53,954 nt of DNA from Nostoc sp. WHI (GCF_015714725.1 NZ_WBKM01000363.1:1-53954), one strand, 5' to 3'; counted from the first letter of the stretch, positions 7,783 through 17,187 are shown. The notes: generated by a model from the letters alone, not told the origin. Program-made: numbers and translations.

Positions 7783-8715
7783 TTATTTCTTATTTGATGG
7801 AGATAAAAGACCTTGAATAGCAGCATTTAAGTAACCAATCTGACCGTAAGCATATACAAGTTTGTCAAACCGTTCTGCTGGATCAGAGAAATATTGTAAT
7901 GCTTTATACAAGCCGCGCACAAATCGTTCGCTACCTCGCTGCAATTGAGCGATGCCAGCTTTACCAGCGAGTTGTTCTCGATAGCATTCACTGATACCCT
8001 GCCACCAGCCTCGGTTTAAAAACCAGGAGCGTTGGAGGCGCTCTGGGGCAACATTGTGAGCGACTAGTGCTTCGGGAAGATAGGCAACTTGCCAACCACG
8101 CTGTAGGGCAAATTCGGTCATTTGCAGTTCTTCATTAGATAATAGATTTTTCCCTACTCGACCGAGGTGAGGATCAAAACCGCCAATTTCTTCTAGGAAA
8201 CTGCGGCGGATGGAGTAATTTAAGCCTCTGGGTGTTAAGCCAGGTTGCTCAATGTATGTGATACTGTCACCCAAGTCGTATGCACCCAGATTTGCAGCTA
8301 GCCCCGGAGATAGCCACCGGGGTTGTTGGATTCCTTGAGGCCATAGGAGAGTGACTTTGCCACCTGCGATCGCTAGTTTAGAGTTATTATAATAGGCAAA
8401 ATATAAAACTTGTAGCCAGCCCTTGGTAGCAACGGCATCGTCATCCAAATAAGCAAGAATATCACTACTAGCCACTTTTGCACCCGTGTTGCGGGCGACC
8501 GATAAACCAACGGTGGGTTCAAAGACATACTTCAGGCGCGGATTGTGGGTTCTTTGTTCTACAACCTCACGAGTGCGATCGCTAGAAGCATTATCAACTA
8601 CTACAACTTCAAAGTCAGCACCGAAATCTTGGGCTAAAAGACTATCAATTGCAGCTCCTAAATAGTTATCTCGATTGTGAGTACAGATAATGGCAGAGAT
8701 TTGGGTGTCTGGCAT
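7783..8715 (-). CDS. Glycosyltransferase family 2
   Basis: The protein has 310 residues. The start MPDTQISAIICTHNRDNYLG is followed by DNASSDRT and the metal site AYLDDDAV (about residue 91), standard for inverting GT2 enzymes. A conserved acceptor-side segment SNEELQMTEFALQRGW gives the ED-type catalytic acid. It is a soluble GT-A enzyme that transfers a sugar to a growing polysaccharide. It is first in a minus-strand trio with a WaaE-like GT and a WcaF-type acetyltransferase, away from the main locus. I considered the name HpsE but rejected it because I remember that protein as starting differently. Confidence 0.87.
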   Translation of the reverse strand: MPDTQISAIICTHNRDNYLGAAIDSLLAQDFGADFEVVVVDNASSDRTREVVEQRTHNPRLKYVFEPTVGLSVARNTGAKVASSDILAYLDDDAVATKGWLQVLYFAYYNNSKLAIAGGKVTLLWPQGIQQPRWLSPGLAANLGAYDLGDSITYIEQPGLTPRGLNYSIRRSFLEEIGGFDPHLGRVGKNLLSNEELQMTEFALQRGWQVAYLPEALVAHNVAPERLQRSWFLNRGWWQGISECYREQLAGKAGIAQLQRGSERFVRGLYKALQYFSDPAERFDKLVYAYGQIGYLNAAIQGLLSPSNKK

Positions 8716-8754
8716 AGATTTAATTTTCGATTTGAGATTTGGGACTTCGGTTTC

Positions 8755-8815
8755 TCTCTGAGACGCTACGCGTAGCTTGCTTCCCCGTAGGGGTACGCTC
8801 AGTCGAACGATTTGA
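8755..8815. repeat. Nostoc-type palindromic dispersed repeat
   Basis: It contains the perfect palindrome gctacgcgtagc, then ccccgtagggg, then cgctcagtcgaacga. This composite palindrome family is scattered through heterocystous cyanobacterial genomes. It lies upstream of the GT2 gene. Confidence 0.65.
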
Positions 8816-8915
8816 GATTAAAATATTAAATCTAACGTACACCTGCTGAGAGTTAATCTAAACCAAAAGTTACTGACCCACCAACCGAGTTTCTTCGGAT
8901 ATAATCTTTAAAACT

Positions 8916-9743
8916 TCATGTTTGTTGAATATGGCTGTGTAAAACTACAAGAGTTTGGGCTAGTTGACTCAGGCGGGTTTCTAAGGATTGTTTGCGCCCT
9001 AACAGTTGACGTAACTTTTGGTAACGAGCGATCGCCATGCTAATATTGGGAACCTGATCCGCCGGACATGGGCGCGACCAGACTTTACCAGCATCGTCCA
9101 CACCACAGAGGCGGTAGCCAGTACTAGATGATTGATAGGATACTTTGCCACCAGTCGCGCAAATTTCTTCTACGTAGTCCATTAGGCGGCCAACTTCTGC
9201 GTGGCGCAGTGTTGCGGTTCCTCCCGGTTCTGGTTCCTGGGGATTAGATTCTAACCAGCCATTGACAATTGGGCCTTCTAAATAAATATCTTGAATTTGC
9301 TGCAAGATATTTTGCAGTTCTATTTGCCAACCAGCGACAGTTTCTTGAATTTCTTGCAATAGATTCATCGCCAATGCTGGATTGGCTCCGTGGCGATGGC
9401 TACTAAAGGTCGGAGTTTTCAACTTGGGTAGGCTGGGTGTTTTGCTACCGTTCTCTTGTGCTTGAAAGGTTTGCACAGAGTCATGGTGAGGAAAGAAATT
9501 TTGTTCAGGAGGATAATCACTCTCAGTATCTACGCCGAGATCAACTGTTTGTTCTTGTGTATTGAGTTCTCTATCCTGGGAGGATGCAGTTTGTGTATTG
9601 TCTGTGGGTTCGTTAGCTCCGACGCTGATTCTAAAGGAGAAAGGCCGTTTTGTCGTCGAATCACTTGTTTCAGCGTCAGAGGCAGTGCCGCGATTTCCTA
9701 AATCGTGTAGAGTTGCTTCAATGCGTTTTAAGCCTGCGTTCAT
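8916..9743 (-). CDS. Conserved cyanobacterial protein of unknown function
   Basis: The protein has 275 residues and I do not recognise a named domain. Residues 1-120 are polar and low-complexity and probably disordered (runs of Thr, Ser, Glu, Asp). Residues 120-275 look folded: two predicted helical hairpins (LLQEIQETVAGWQIELQNIL; YQKLRQLLGRKQSLETRLSQ) flank a compact centre with EEICATGGKVSYQ and YRLCGVDDAGKVWSRPCP, which contains three Cys. There is no signal peptide or membrane helix. It stands alone, divergent from the cobU-like gene. Confidence 0.6.
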   Translation of the reverse strand: MNAGLKRIEATLHDLGNRGTASDAETSDSTTKRPFSFRISVGANEPTDNTQTASSQDRELNTQEQTVDLGVDTESDYPPEQNFFPHHDSVQTFQAQENGSKTPSLPKLKTPTFSSHRHGANPALAMNLLQEIQETVAGWQIELQNILQQIQDIYLEGPIVNGWLESNPQEPEPGGTATLRHAEVGRLMDYVEEICATGGKVSYQSSSTGYRLCGVDDAGKVWSRPCPADQVPNISMAIARYQKLRQLLGRKQSLETRLSQLAQTLVVLHSHIQQT

Positions 9744-9956
9744 AAAGACATCCTAAAGTTTGCTGTCCCCAATGGTGTTGAATAATTAAGAATGGGGTTG
9801 TTGGGATTTTCGGCTTTTGCCAGCCGTGGCATCAATGATGCTGGTGCTAATTTTATCTCTTAAAAGTTATTTAAAACCAAAAATCTCACTCATGAAGTAA
9901 AAACTTCGATGATACATTGCAACTAGTACAATGTGGCGAAAGTTTGATTACCTTTA

Positions 9957-9979
9957 ACCAGTTGCTCAGAGCAACTGGT
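9957..9979. other. Perfect hairpin in intergenic region
   Basis: Ten-bp arms accagttgct / agcaactggt enclose a 3-base loop. It has no T-tract, and its position upstream of cobU and of the oppositely oriented 8916-9743 gene does not fit a simple terminator. The role is unknown. Confidence 0.5.
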
Positions 9980-10002
9980 AGCTGAATTGACACCAAGCCA
10001 TA

Positions 10003-10133
10003 CTATAGGACTCATATTTGATTTTTGAAAAAAATTCGGTACACCTTAATCTTCTGAAATCCTCTTGCCTATTGCCTTTTGCCTATTGCCTACCTACGCA
10101 AGTGATTTCAGTAATCAAACCGGATTCCTATAG
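10003..10133. mobile_element. Candidate miniature inverted-repeat element, 131 bp
   Basis: The ends ctataggactcatatttgatt (10003-10023) and the complement of 10113-10133 match at 17 of 21 positions. The interior holds TTGCCTATTGCC-type heptamers. The ends are palindromic (CTATAG), so a TA duplication cannot be told apart from the terminal repeat itself. It lies just upstream of the cobU start and may carry part of its promoter. No coding capacity. Confidence 0.5.
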
Positions 10134-10165
10134 CTACTTATTGTTAAAATTCTCAGGAAACAACT

Positions 10166-10723
10166 TTGGGTAAAGTCATTTTAGTAACAGGCCCAGCACG
10201 TTCTGGTAAAAGTGAATGGGCAGAAACTCTGGCCATGCAGTCAGGAAAAGTAGTTGTTTACGTAGCAACAGCCACCGATAATCTAGATGATCAAGAGTGG
10301 CATCAACGCATTTTAGAACACCAACAACGTCGTCCCCAAGACTGGGTAACTCTATCTGTACCAGTGGAATTGTCTGCTACCCTTGCTGATGCGAAACCCT
10401 ATACCTGCCTTTTAGTTGATTCTTTAGGAACTTGGGTAGCTAATCTCCTGGAACAAGACGAATTTACCTGGGAAAACATCCTTGTGGAGTTGTTAGAGAC
10501 GGTGGATTTGGTTGCTGCTGATATCCTGTTTGTAGCAGAAGAGGTAGGTTGGGGTGTAGTACCAGCTTATCCCCTTGGGAGGACGTTCCGCGATCGCCTG
10601 GGTTCTTTAGTGCGTCAGCTAGGTGCTATCAGCGAAACTGTTTATTTAGTTACTGGTGGTCATGTTCTAAATCTGAGCGTCCTTGGTTCGCCATTGCCAA
10701 ATATAAAGAAGCTTCCAGAGTAA
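10166..10723 (+). CDS. cobU: Adenosylcobinamide kinase / guanylyltransferase
   Basis: The protein has 185 residues, the usual length for CobU/CobP. The P-loop GPARSGKS (about residues 8-15) opens the protein, followed by YVATATDNLDDQEWHQRI with the active-site His, LLVDSLGTWVANLL, and the conserved EEVGWGVVP and RTFRDRLGSLVRQLG. The enzyme phosphorylates adenosylcobinamide and then attaches GMP in the lower-ligand assembly of cobalamin (pseudocobalamin in cyanobacteria). The start is TTG 10166, supported by the purine-rich aggaaa about 7 bp upstream. No cobalamin riboswitch is visible ahead of it, and no other cobalamin gene lies nearby. Confidence 0.9.
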   Translation: MGKVILVTGPARSGKSEWAETLAMQSGKVVVYVATATDNLDDQEWHQRILEHQQRRPQDWVTLSVPVELSATLADAKPYTCLLVDSLGTWVANLLEQDEFTWENILVELLETVDLVAADILFVAEEVGWGVVPAYPLGRTFRDRLGSLVRQLGAISETVYLVTGGHVLNLSVLGSPLPNIKKLPE

Positions 10724-10820
10724 GGAGTCAAGATTTTTAACTCTTGTAGGACTAGCCATTTCAAAGTGACTCGTAAAATCTCTTTTTTTCTCTCTGAATT
10801 GTCCGTGCCTCTATAGTTTT

Positions 10821-11029
10821 ATGGTTAATATTCAGGATTTAATGGACGGTTGTAGAGGTGTGATTACTGAGGATGAAGCTAAGGAGTTGATTTTGCAAAA
10901 GTATTATGATTTAGTGTCTGAACAGTTAGAGAGGTTTTTGAATAGGATTAGAAGAACGGTTATTTTTGTGTTTGAGAATGTTTGGGATAAATATGCGATC
11001 GCTGCTGGAACTTTGGAAGAAGAAAGGAT
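10821..11029 (+). pseudogene. Fragment resembling the C-terminus of an N6-adenine methylase (HsdM-like)
   Basis: The first 70 residues (starting MVNIQDLMDGCRGVITEDEA, with ELILQKYYDLVSEQLERFL and FENVWDKYA) resemble the C-terminal helical tail of type I restriction-modification HsdM-like proteins. The catalytic domain is absent. Around 11029 the homology stops and a transposase tail takes over in another frame. This is a remnant rather than a working gene. The family match is from memory, so it is only moderately certain. Confidence 0.45.
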
Positions 11030-11308
11030 GGTATCAAGCTACAAGTCTGGGCTACTTGGTTATTTTATGCTGTTTTGATTGACTTGGGAGATGCTGTTGC
11101 AGACGAATTATCTCTGCCATTTGACCGCATTTCTCTGGAGATGATATTTCGCGGTTTGTACCATTTTAGTGTCGCAAATGACAAAGGCAAAGCGGATGAC
11201 CCGATTAAGTACTTCGCTGCCCCAGAGAATCAAGACTTAGGCATGGTTAAATATCTGCGAAAGACAGTCTCCAAGCTAGATTTATCGCCTTTTCCTGCAC
11301 CCTCTTGA
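11030..11308 (+). pseudogene. C-terminal remnant of an IS4-like DDE transposase
   Basis: In the frame of 11075 the reading extends upstream to about 11030 as LQVWATWLFYAVLIDLGDA, then LPFDRISLEMIFRGLYHF and ENQDLGMVKYLRK. This is the tail of a cyanobacterial IS4-type transposase. The N-terminal and most of the DDE core are missing. It abuts the methylase fragment, suggesting that an insertion followed by deletion created the junction. Confidence 0.6.
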
Positions 11309-11384
11309 CAAATGTGCAATTATCTTAACCTCTCACAGATGATACATAATAGTCTCAGGCAGATGTTAATTTTCAGACATCCCC

Positions 11385-13538
11385 TTACATTTTTTGACCG
11401 TTACAAACTATGCCTAATATATTTAGCCGAGAAATTTTCAGGTTATCTAAAGCGACTTTTAGCATTGAAGAATTTGTTTTGTGAATTCTGGCTACTATCA
11501 AAAGCCCGTCAGTGTGGGGTACTATTAGGCTAGTATCGGCTAATCCCAGCAAGGGAGGAACATCATAAATTACTAGGTCAAAATTGTTATGTAAATCTGC
11601 CATTAGTTGCTTCATTTTTTGAGATGAGAGCAACTTTGTGGGATCGGGTGGTATTGGACCAGCAGTAATTACAGATAATTGGCTCATAGAAGGTAGCTCT
11701 CGTATTACTTCTCCCACTGACAAGTTTGTAGAAATTAAATTACTTAATCCGAATAGATTATTTAAATTTGATAGGTCGTGAATTGTGGGTTTACGAAAAT
11801 CAGCATCCACAAGCAGGACTCGTTGTCCCATTGTTGTAGCTATTTGAGCTAGATGGAGAGCAATCGTAGACTTACCATCACCAGGCATAGCTGAACTAAT
11901 AACTATGGAGCGAATTGGATGATCGGAACTCAGTAGTTTGATATTGGTATGAAGTACCCGTAGGGCTTCTGAAAAGTAAGTAGAAGAGTCACCATACTCT
12001 TGATCTGGTAAAACAGCTAACCCAGGAATTCTCAGAGAAAAAGGATTATCTATATTTGCTAAGGATATCTTTTGATTAAAAGTGTGGTTTTTCTTACTTT
12101 GAACTTGCTTTTCAAAAGGAATATTTCCTAACAATGGCTGTTTGAGCTTTTTTTTCAGATCATCAACAGTATTATAGGTATTATCTAACTTTTCTACAAG
12201 TAAGACAATCCCAATTCCTGAGAAGATACTTGCAAGTAGTGCCACGATAAAGCTGCGTTGGCTATTAAATGAAGAAATAGGAACCTCTGGTGTAGTTGGT
12301 GCTTGAAGTAATTGCCAACCAAGCTCTGTTTGGGATATTTCAATTTGGAGATTTTCGCGGGTTAGTAAAAAGCGATTTAAACTCTCTGTAGCAATTTGTA
12401 ATTTGCGCTGTAAGTCAGTGTATTGTCGAGTTAAAACTGGCAGTTGGTTGCGCTGTTGTGCAAGGTTACGTTCTATTTTGGCAAGTTCTTGGCTTTGTAC
12501 TTCTAACGTCTGAAGTTGCGTCGCCACTTCAGCAAATTTTACACCCAATAAGCGCTCTGACTCCTGACTTAACAAAGGTAAAAGACTAGCTCGTTTCTCT
12601 TTTAATATTTGGATCGTTGGATTTTCTTCTTGCAAACGAGTTGATTCTGTAGCAATCTGAACATCTAATTGACGTATTTGAGTAATCAACTGTTGATATA
12701 AAGGAGCACTATTCAGCGTTGTCGTTGCTCCATTTTTTCCTTGCAGGATAGCAATATTAGCACGAGCTTGGGCTAACTGTAGATCAATTGTTTGTTTCTT
12801 TTCATAAAAGTCAACAGTTTGTGAAGCAACTTGTGTTCCTTGGGCTTCAGGATTGCTAAAATTGTACTTTTGTCGAAAAACTTGCAATTCTTTTTGAATC
12901 TGATCAACCCGATTTTGTATAGATGGCAATTGTTTTTCAATAAATTTAACCCCTTGACGTAACTTAGTTTGCCTTCTTACTTGACTATAGTCTAAGAAAT
13001 TTTCTGCTAGACGCTCTAGTACAACTTGAGTTTGCTTGAAATTGCTACTTTGATAACGAACTTCTATAATCTTGGTTTCCCCTAACCGAATAATCTTCAG
13101 AGACTGGAGAAGAGAATAATAATTTATTTCTGGATAGGAGGCTTGCAACTCTTTAAGAGTGCTTATCATCAATTCAGGGCTCTTAAGAACTTGAATTTGG
13201 CTTTCATAATCTAAACTAGAGTTCTGTGAGTTAGAGTCTTTGACGATATCCACAACTTTGGTGTCATCATTTACGGGTTCTACTAGCAGTTGAAAACTAC
13301 CTTCAAATTCTGGAGGCTTCCGGTTTACTACCAAGTAAATCATTATAAGTGGCATCACAGCAATCGCTACACTTACCAGGAGTAATGATCTTCGCCGTAA
13401 AATACTCAGAAATTCTTGAAAGTTCCAGTTGTCTTCTTGTTCTTCAACCCAGGGAACAGGTTGATTTTGAGGAAATGGAGATACATAATTATTACTATGC
13501 TTGGAACTGGAGGATTTGGAAGAAGAATTCTCCATCAT
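11385..13538 (-). CDS. Polysaccharide chain-length regulator with BY-kinase-type ATPase domain (Wzc/PCP-2a)
   Basis: The protein has 717 residues. A Wzz domain follows a first membrane helix (LLLVSVAIAVMPLIMIYLV, about 52-70). A long periplasmic coiled-coil region (about 180-420) with the TTPEVPISSFNSQ motif precedes the second helix (IVALLASIFSGIGIVLLVE). The cytoplasmic ATPase has Walker A SAMPGDGKST (about 548-557), A' LLVDADFRKP (about 580) and Walker B LVIYDVPPLLG (about 660). Wzc proteins control chain length and export. The C-terminus ends NGQKM without the usual tyrosine cluster. It is divergent from the plus-strand locus, with an IS1 remnant in between. Confidence 0.93.
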   Translation of the reverse strand: MMENSSSKSSSSKHSNNYVSPFPQNQPVPWVEEQEDNWNFQEFLSILRRRSLLLVSVAIAVMPLIMIYLVVNRKPPEFEGSFQLLVEPVNDDTKVVDIVKDSNSQNSSLDYESQIQVLKSPELMISTLKELQASYPEINYYSLLQSLKIIRLGETKIIEVRYQSSNFKQTQVVLERLAENFLDYSQVRRQTKLRQGVKFIEKQLPSIQNRVDQIQKELQVFRQKYNFSNPEAQGTQVASQTVDFYEKKQTIDLQLAQARANIAILQGKNGATTTLNSAPLYQQLITQIRQLDVQIATESTRLQEENPTIQILKEKRASLLPLLSQESERLLGVKFAEVATQLQTLEVQSQELAKIERNLAQQRNQLPVLTRQYTDLQRKLQIATESLNRFLLTRENLQIEISQTELGWQLLQAPTTPEVPISSFNSQRSFIVALLASIFSGIGIVLLVEKLDNTYNTVDDLKKKLKQPLLGNIPFEKQVQSKKNHTFNQKISLANIDNPFSLRIPGLAVLPDQEYGDSSTYFSEALRVLHTNIKLLSSDHPIRSIVISSAMPGDGKSTIALHLAQIATTMGQRVLLVDADFRKPTIHDLSNLNNLFGLSNLISTNLSVGEVIRELPSMSQLSVITAGPIPPDPTKLLSSQKMKQLMADLHNNFDLVIYDVPPLLGLADTSLIVPHTDGLLIVARIHKTNSSMLKVALDNLKISRLNILGIVCNGQKM

Positions 13539-13915
13539 GTGCTTAATATTTGGTAATATACTGGACAGGATTAAGTAGAAAGAGTTTTAAAAACTTCAGT
13601 GAGGTAGCTTGGGCATAAGTAAGAATCTATCCTATGATATTTATCTAATAAACTTATGATTAAATCCCAGGATTTTTCTTGAATGCAGGTTGCTATTTAG
13701 TGTCCATGAATAGTATTTATTCAGGTAGAAACATTATAAATAGATTGGCACAAAAAAAACCAAACTATGTAAATTTTGATCAACTACGATAAGGTCGTGC
13801 ATCAAAGAAGTGTGGGGTTGATAGCCAAGTTGTTCTAAGTCTATTTCTCATCAGTTACAGCACTTCCAGCAGCTATGAGGTAAATTGAGGTACATTTTCA
13901 AAGCTGAAAGCTATG
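13539..13915. other. Intergenic stretch upstream of the chain-length regulator
   Basis: About 380 AT-rich bases between the regulator start and the IS1 remnant. No gene, clear hairpin or repeat is visible. It should hold the regulator's promoter, but I cannot point to convincing boxes. Confidence 0.4.
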
Positions 13916-14374
13916 CTAGGAAAGGGCAAGGAGAAAAACTGTATTGCATAATAGCGGGAAGCGCTGTAATCCCGCTCTCTGAGCCGCTGTCGTTCCTAAC
14001 CGACTATTTTCCCAAATCCAGTTAAAATAGCTGACGACTAACCACATCTCATCAGCACTGAGTTTCTCTGTTTCTATCTGTCTGACTTCTTGATTGTGCA
14101 TCATTTGCGCTTTTTGACTGGCTACTCTCACCAGGGAGGCAACGGTTCTGTAAGCCCTGCCACTAATCCTGCTGACTCCTCGCAGACTGCTCCCTTCGGC
14201 ATGGGATTGAAGGATGAGCCGAACCTCCTCGGCATTTGAATGGCGGCGATAGTAGAGGGTATCAAAAGTGTCTGTGAAACTTTGTTGGCAATGGGGACAG
14301 TAGTATCTCTGACTTCCTTTGCTCGTCTTCCTATGCTTATGAACCTTGTTATGACCACACAGTAGACATTCCAT
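13916..14374 (-). pseudogene. IS1-family transposase with large internal deletion
   Basis: The N-terminal part has the IS1 InsA-type zinc finger (MECLLCGH, then YYCPHCQQSFTDTF) and a helix-turn-helix (GSSLRGVSRISGRAYRTVASL). It runs to SADEMW, where the DDE catalytic domain should start, and then jumps straight to YFNWIWENSRLGTTAAQRAGL, which is the normal far C-terminus of IS1-type transposases. About 100 or more residues of the catalytic core are missing in frame. No terminal repeats are evident. It is a defective remnant sitting between the divergent polysaccharide genes. Confidence 0.7.
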
Positions 14375-15425
14375 CTAGCATTTTCCGGAATTCATCTACC
14401 TTGTTCAGACGTTTCCCACGTTTTCTTGTTGCACCACCGACCAGCCATGTTTATATCTACTTTATAAATAGCTTTTTAGTTATTTGACAATATGATGTTT
14501 AAAACCTGATATTTAGCATTTGATCTATTGCAGTTTGCTAGTTAATAGCTTGGTGTATAGAGCTTATAAATGGTAAAACATTTATTTTATACAAGTAAGT
14601 GCAATAAAACCGATATATGTTTAGTTTTGTCAAAACAGTAAAACAACGAATTTATAAGCTATGTGCTAAATCTACATTTTGTTCTATATTTAGAAATTTT
14701 ATCGCTCACTTACTTAAATTTAATTTAAATTTGTTATTCCTTTATAAATTTTCCGTTATGAAAATATATTTTTTTAATGAAGAACTTGATTTCATTTTGA
14801 AACATGGTAGTGTAAAAATCTAACGTTAAATCTAACTAACAGCAGAACCTAAACAACTTATTTATGTGATAAAAAACCGCAAAAAACCAAATAAACATTG
14901 CTCAAAAGGAAGTACACTAGGTTTGAATTCAAACAGCGCTCTAAATTTCTCAGTTGCCTTTACGGAGAAATAGAGGTTACTACTGTTAAGTATCTATTTT
15001 AAAATTGAAGCGATACTAATCTTCTGTAAATTTACACTTAATGGTTCTTCCTTCTCCTGTATCTAGGAGACGCTGTGCAATGGTGGTTCGCTTAATAAAT
15101 ATTAGTGCATTCTCATAGCGGAATGGCAAGTACCTTAAGCCTTCACCACAAAAAAGATTTATCTACTGTCAAATAGTTTGTTGCTGCTTATTCATTGAAA
15201 AGCAGACTCTAACAGTATTGCCGTAAATTATGTTCATAAACTCAATTGAAGGGCTGGTAAGGGCCTGGAAAAGTTTTTGAGCTACTAAATTTAGATTAGT
15301 TTGACATGAGTTGTAATGTAGGCAGTTATCAGTCATGATATATTTAATAATAAAAATTAATGGCTAGGTTTATTTCAGCGACGTATTTAAAGAAAACTTT
15401 CCTTTTTCAGACTAGGACATAGCGT
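14375..15425. other. 1-kb AT-rich region upstream of the polysaccharide locus
   Basis: There is no convincing gene. A 68-residue frame at 14617-14823 is rich in Phe, Lys and Ile and looks like chance coding in AT-rich DNA. The length and position ahead of 29 same-strand genes make it the likely site of the main promoter and regulatory elements. No specific site could be assigned. Confidence 0.4.
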
Positions 15426-16772
15426 ATGAGACTTAATAAATGGATTAATAATAAATTTTTGCAATCTATTTATACTCAGTTAGATGCGAAGAATCAATAT
15501 TCAGTAAAAGCCCAAAAATCAATTAAATTGTCTGTAGTCACTCAATTTTTCCCCCCAGATTATGCTGCTACAGGGCAGTTGATTGAAGAACTAGTGAACC
15601 AGTTAGGGAAGCAAGGGGTAGATATTGAAGTCTTTACAAGCCAGCCAGGATATGCGTTTAGCTCTCATACGGCCCCAACAGTTGAATGGGCTGACCAAGT
15701 CCGAATTCAGCGATCACGTAGTGCCCAACTCTGGCCGGGAAGGATTCGTGGTAAAGCTGTTAATGGCGTGCTATATACCTTACGTGCTATGCTCTATCTC
15801 CTCAAAGCTTGGCGTCGTAACAATATACTGTTATTAACTACAGCTCCCCCATTTTTGCCAGTGATTGGATATCTGGCTTATATCTTATTTAGATTGCCCT
15901 ATGTCTGCATCCTATATGATTTATACCCTGATATAGCGATCGCACTAGGGGTAATTCCCAAGGGTAGCTGGCTAGCGCGCTTGTGGCGTGGGATCAACAA
16001 ACAGGTTTGGTTAAATGCTAAGGGGATTATAGTACTTAGTCCGGGGATGAAACAAAAGATAGTAGCGCATTGTCCTGAAGTCGCTGATAAAATTTCGATA
16101 ATTCACAGTTGGGCTAACCCAGAAGCGATCGTACCAATTGCCAAGCGAGAAAACTGGTTTGCTTGGAAGTACAACTTAGTTAACAAATTTACCGTACTTT
16201 ATTCTGGCAATATGGGTCGCTGTCATGATATCGACACAATGTTGGAAGCTGCAAAAGAACTAAAAGATGAGCCAATTCAGTTTGTTTGCATTGGTGCTGG
16301 TGCGAAACGCGATGAATTAATTATGGAAGTCGAGCGGTTAGGGCTGAACAATTTTACGTTTCTACCTTATCAAGACAAGCAAGTGCTACCTTATTCCTTA
16401 ACAGCTTGCGATCTATCACTAGTGAGTGTAGATTCAGCTACAGAGGGTTTAGTTGTTCCCAGCAAACTATATTCAGCTTTAGCCTCTGGGCGACCAATAG
16501 CAGTAATTTGCTCGCAGACTTCATATCTTAGAGAAATGATGGCTGAAGCAAACTGTGGTGGAACATTTGACAATGGAGATGGTCAAGGTCTAGCACAATT
16601 TATTCGCTTTCTGAATCGAGATCGACAGATAGGAGAGCAAATGGGCAAAGCAGGTCGTCAGTATTTGCGATCGCACTTCACACCTAAAGTTATCTCTCAA
16701 CAATACTTGCATGTTTTACAGCAGATAGTATTTGATGAGGTAATCACCAGGACTCGAAGCGATGTAAAGTAA
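15426..16772 (+). CDS. Glycosyltransferase family 4 (WcaI/WbuB-like)
   Basis: The protein has 448 residues with a GT-B fold. The N-terminal domain has VVTQFFPPDYAATGQLIEEL and GVDIEVFTSQPGY, with membrane-associating hydrophobic stretches near VLYTLRAMLYLLKAW and FLPVIGYLAYILFRLPYVCILYD. The C-terminal donor domain contains FTVLYSGNMGRCHDIDTMLEA and the EGLVVPSKLYSALASGRP nucleotide-sugar site. It resembles WcaI/WbuB enzymes of capsule loci, often with fucose or N-acetyl-fucosamine-type donors, but the sugar cannot be read from sequence. ATG 15426 has AGGA about 9 bp upstream. It is the first gene of the plus-strand run. Confidence 0.9.
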   Translation: MRLNKWINNKFLQSIYTQLDAKNQYSVKAQKSIKLSVVTQFFPPDYAATGQLIEELVNQLGKQGVDIEVFTSQPGYAFSSHTAPTVEWADQVRIQRSRSAQLWPGRIRGKAVNGVLYTLRAMLYLLKAWRRNNILLLTTAPPFLPVIGYLAYILFRLPYVCILYDLYPDIAIALGVIPKGSWLARLWRGINKQVWLNAKGIIVLSPGMKQKIVAHCPEVADKISIIHSWANPEAIVPIAKRENWFAWKYNLVNKFTVLYSGNMGRCHDIDTMLEAAKELKDEPIQFVCIGAGAKRDELIMEVERLGLNNFTFLPYQDKQVLPYSLTACDLSLVSVDSATEGLVVPSKLYSALASGRPIAVICSQTSYLREMMAEANCGGTFDNGDGQGLAQFIRFLNRDRQIGEQMGKAGRQYLRSHFTPKVISQQYLHVLQQIVFDEVITRTRSDVK

Positions 16773-16947
16773 GTATGTTTAGGTTTATTGAATTTTTATG
16801 ATTTTGATAAACCTTAAGCAACTTAAACTTAATCCCTGAATATTTGGTTAGTTATATGGTATATAAATATTATGATAACAATCCAATATTAAAAGCTTTT
16901 AGTTTAGTAGGAGGATAACTATTTAAAAATTAAATCTTTTCAATTGT

Positions 16948-17187
16948 CAATACCTTTGCCAAAATAAGAGCCAACAAAAATTTGGGCAAAAATGGCAAAA
17001 TGACCCATACATAAGCGTTTAGCTTATAAGGTAGCTTGGAATATCAAACCCTTGATACTACGGACAATACGTTAAAAAACCTTGTGGGAAACCTTGAAGG
17101 AATTTTTAGGACTTATTGTTTTTGCCAAGCCTCAGAGAAAAGGGAGTTCAGATATCAACTCACCCTCGTAAATTGGCAAAGGTATTG
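16948..17187. mobile_element. Miniature inverted-repeat element, 240 bp, with 5-bp target duplication
   Basis: Perfect 15-bp terminal inverted repeats: caatacctttgccaa at 16948-16962 and its exact complement at 17173-17187. The flanking bases are attgt at 16943-16947 and attgt at 17188-17192, a perfect 5-bp direct repeat. The interior has no open frame of useful length. It is thus a non-autonomous transposon, moved by an unidentified transposase, inserted between the first glycosyltransferase and the exporter genes. Confidence 0.8.

Noticed and set aside
7783..8715. Naming this glycosyltransferase HpsE
   Set aside because: The N-terminal sequence differs from what I remember of HpsE, so only the GT2 family is assigned.
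9744..10165. Possible cobalamin riboswitch before cobU
   Set aside because: No B12-box-like sequence was found; the region is instead occupied by a hairpin and a candidate miniature element.
14617..14823. 68-residue frame in the AT-rich gap
   Set aside because: Composition fits random AT-rich DNA, with no ribosome-binding site and no recognisable motif.
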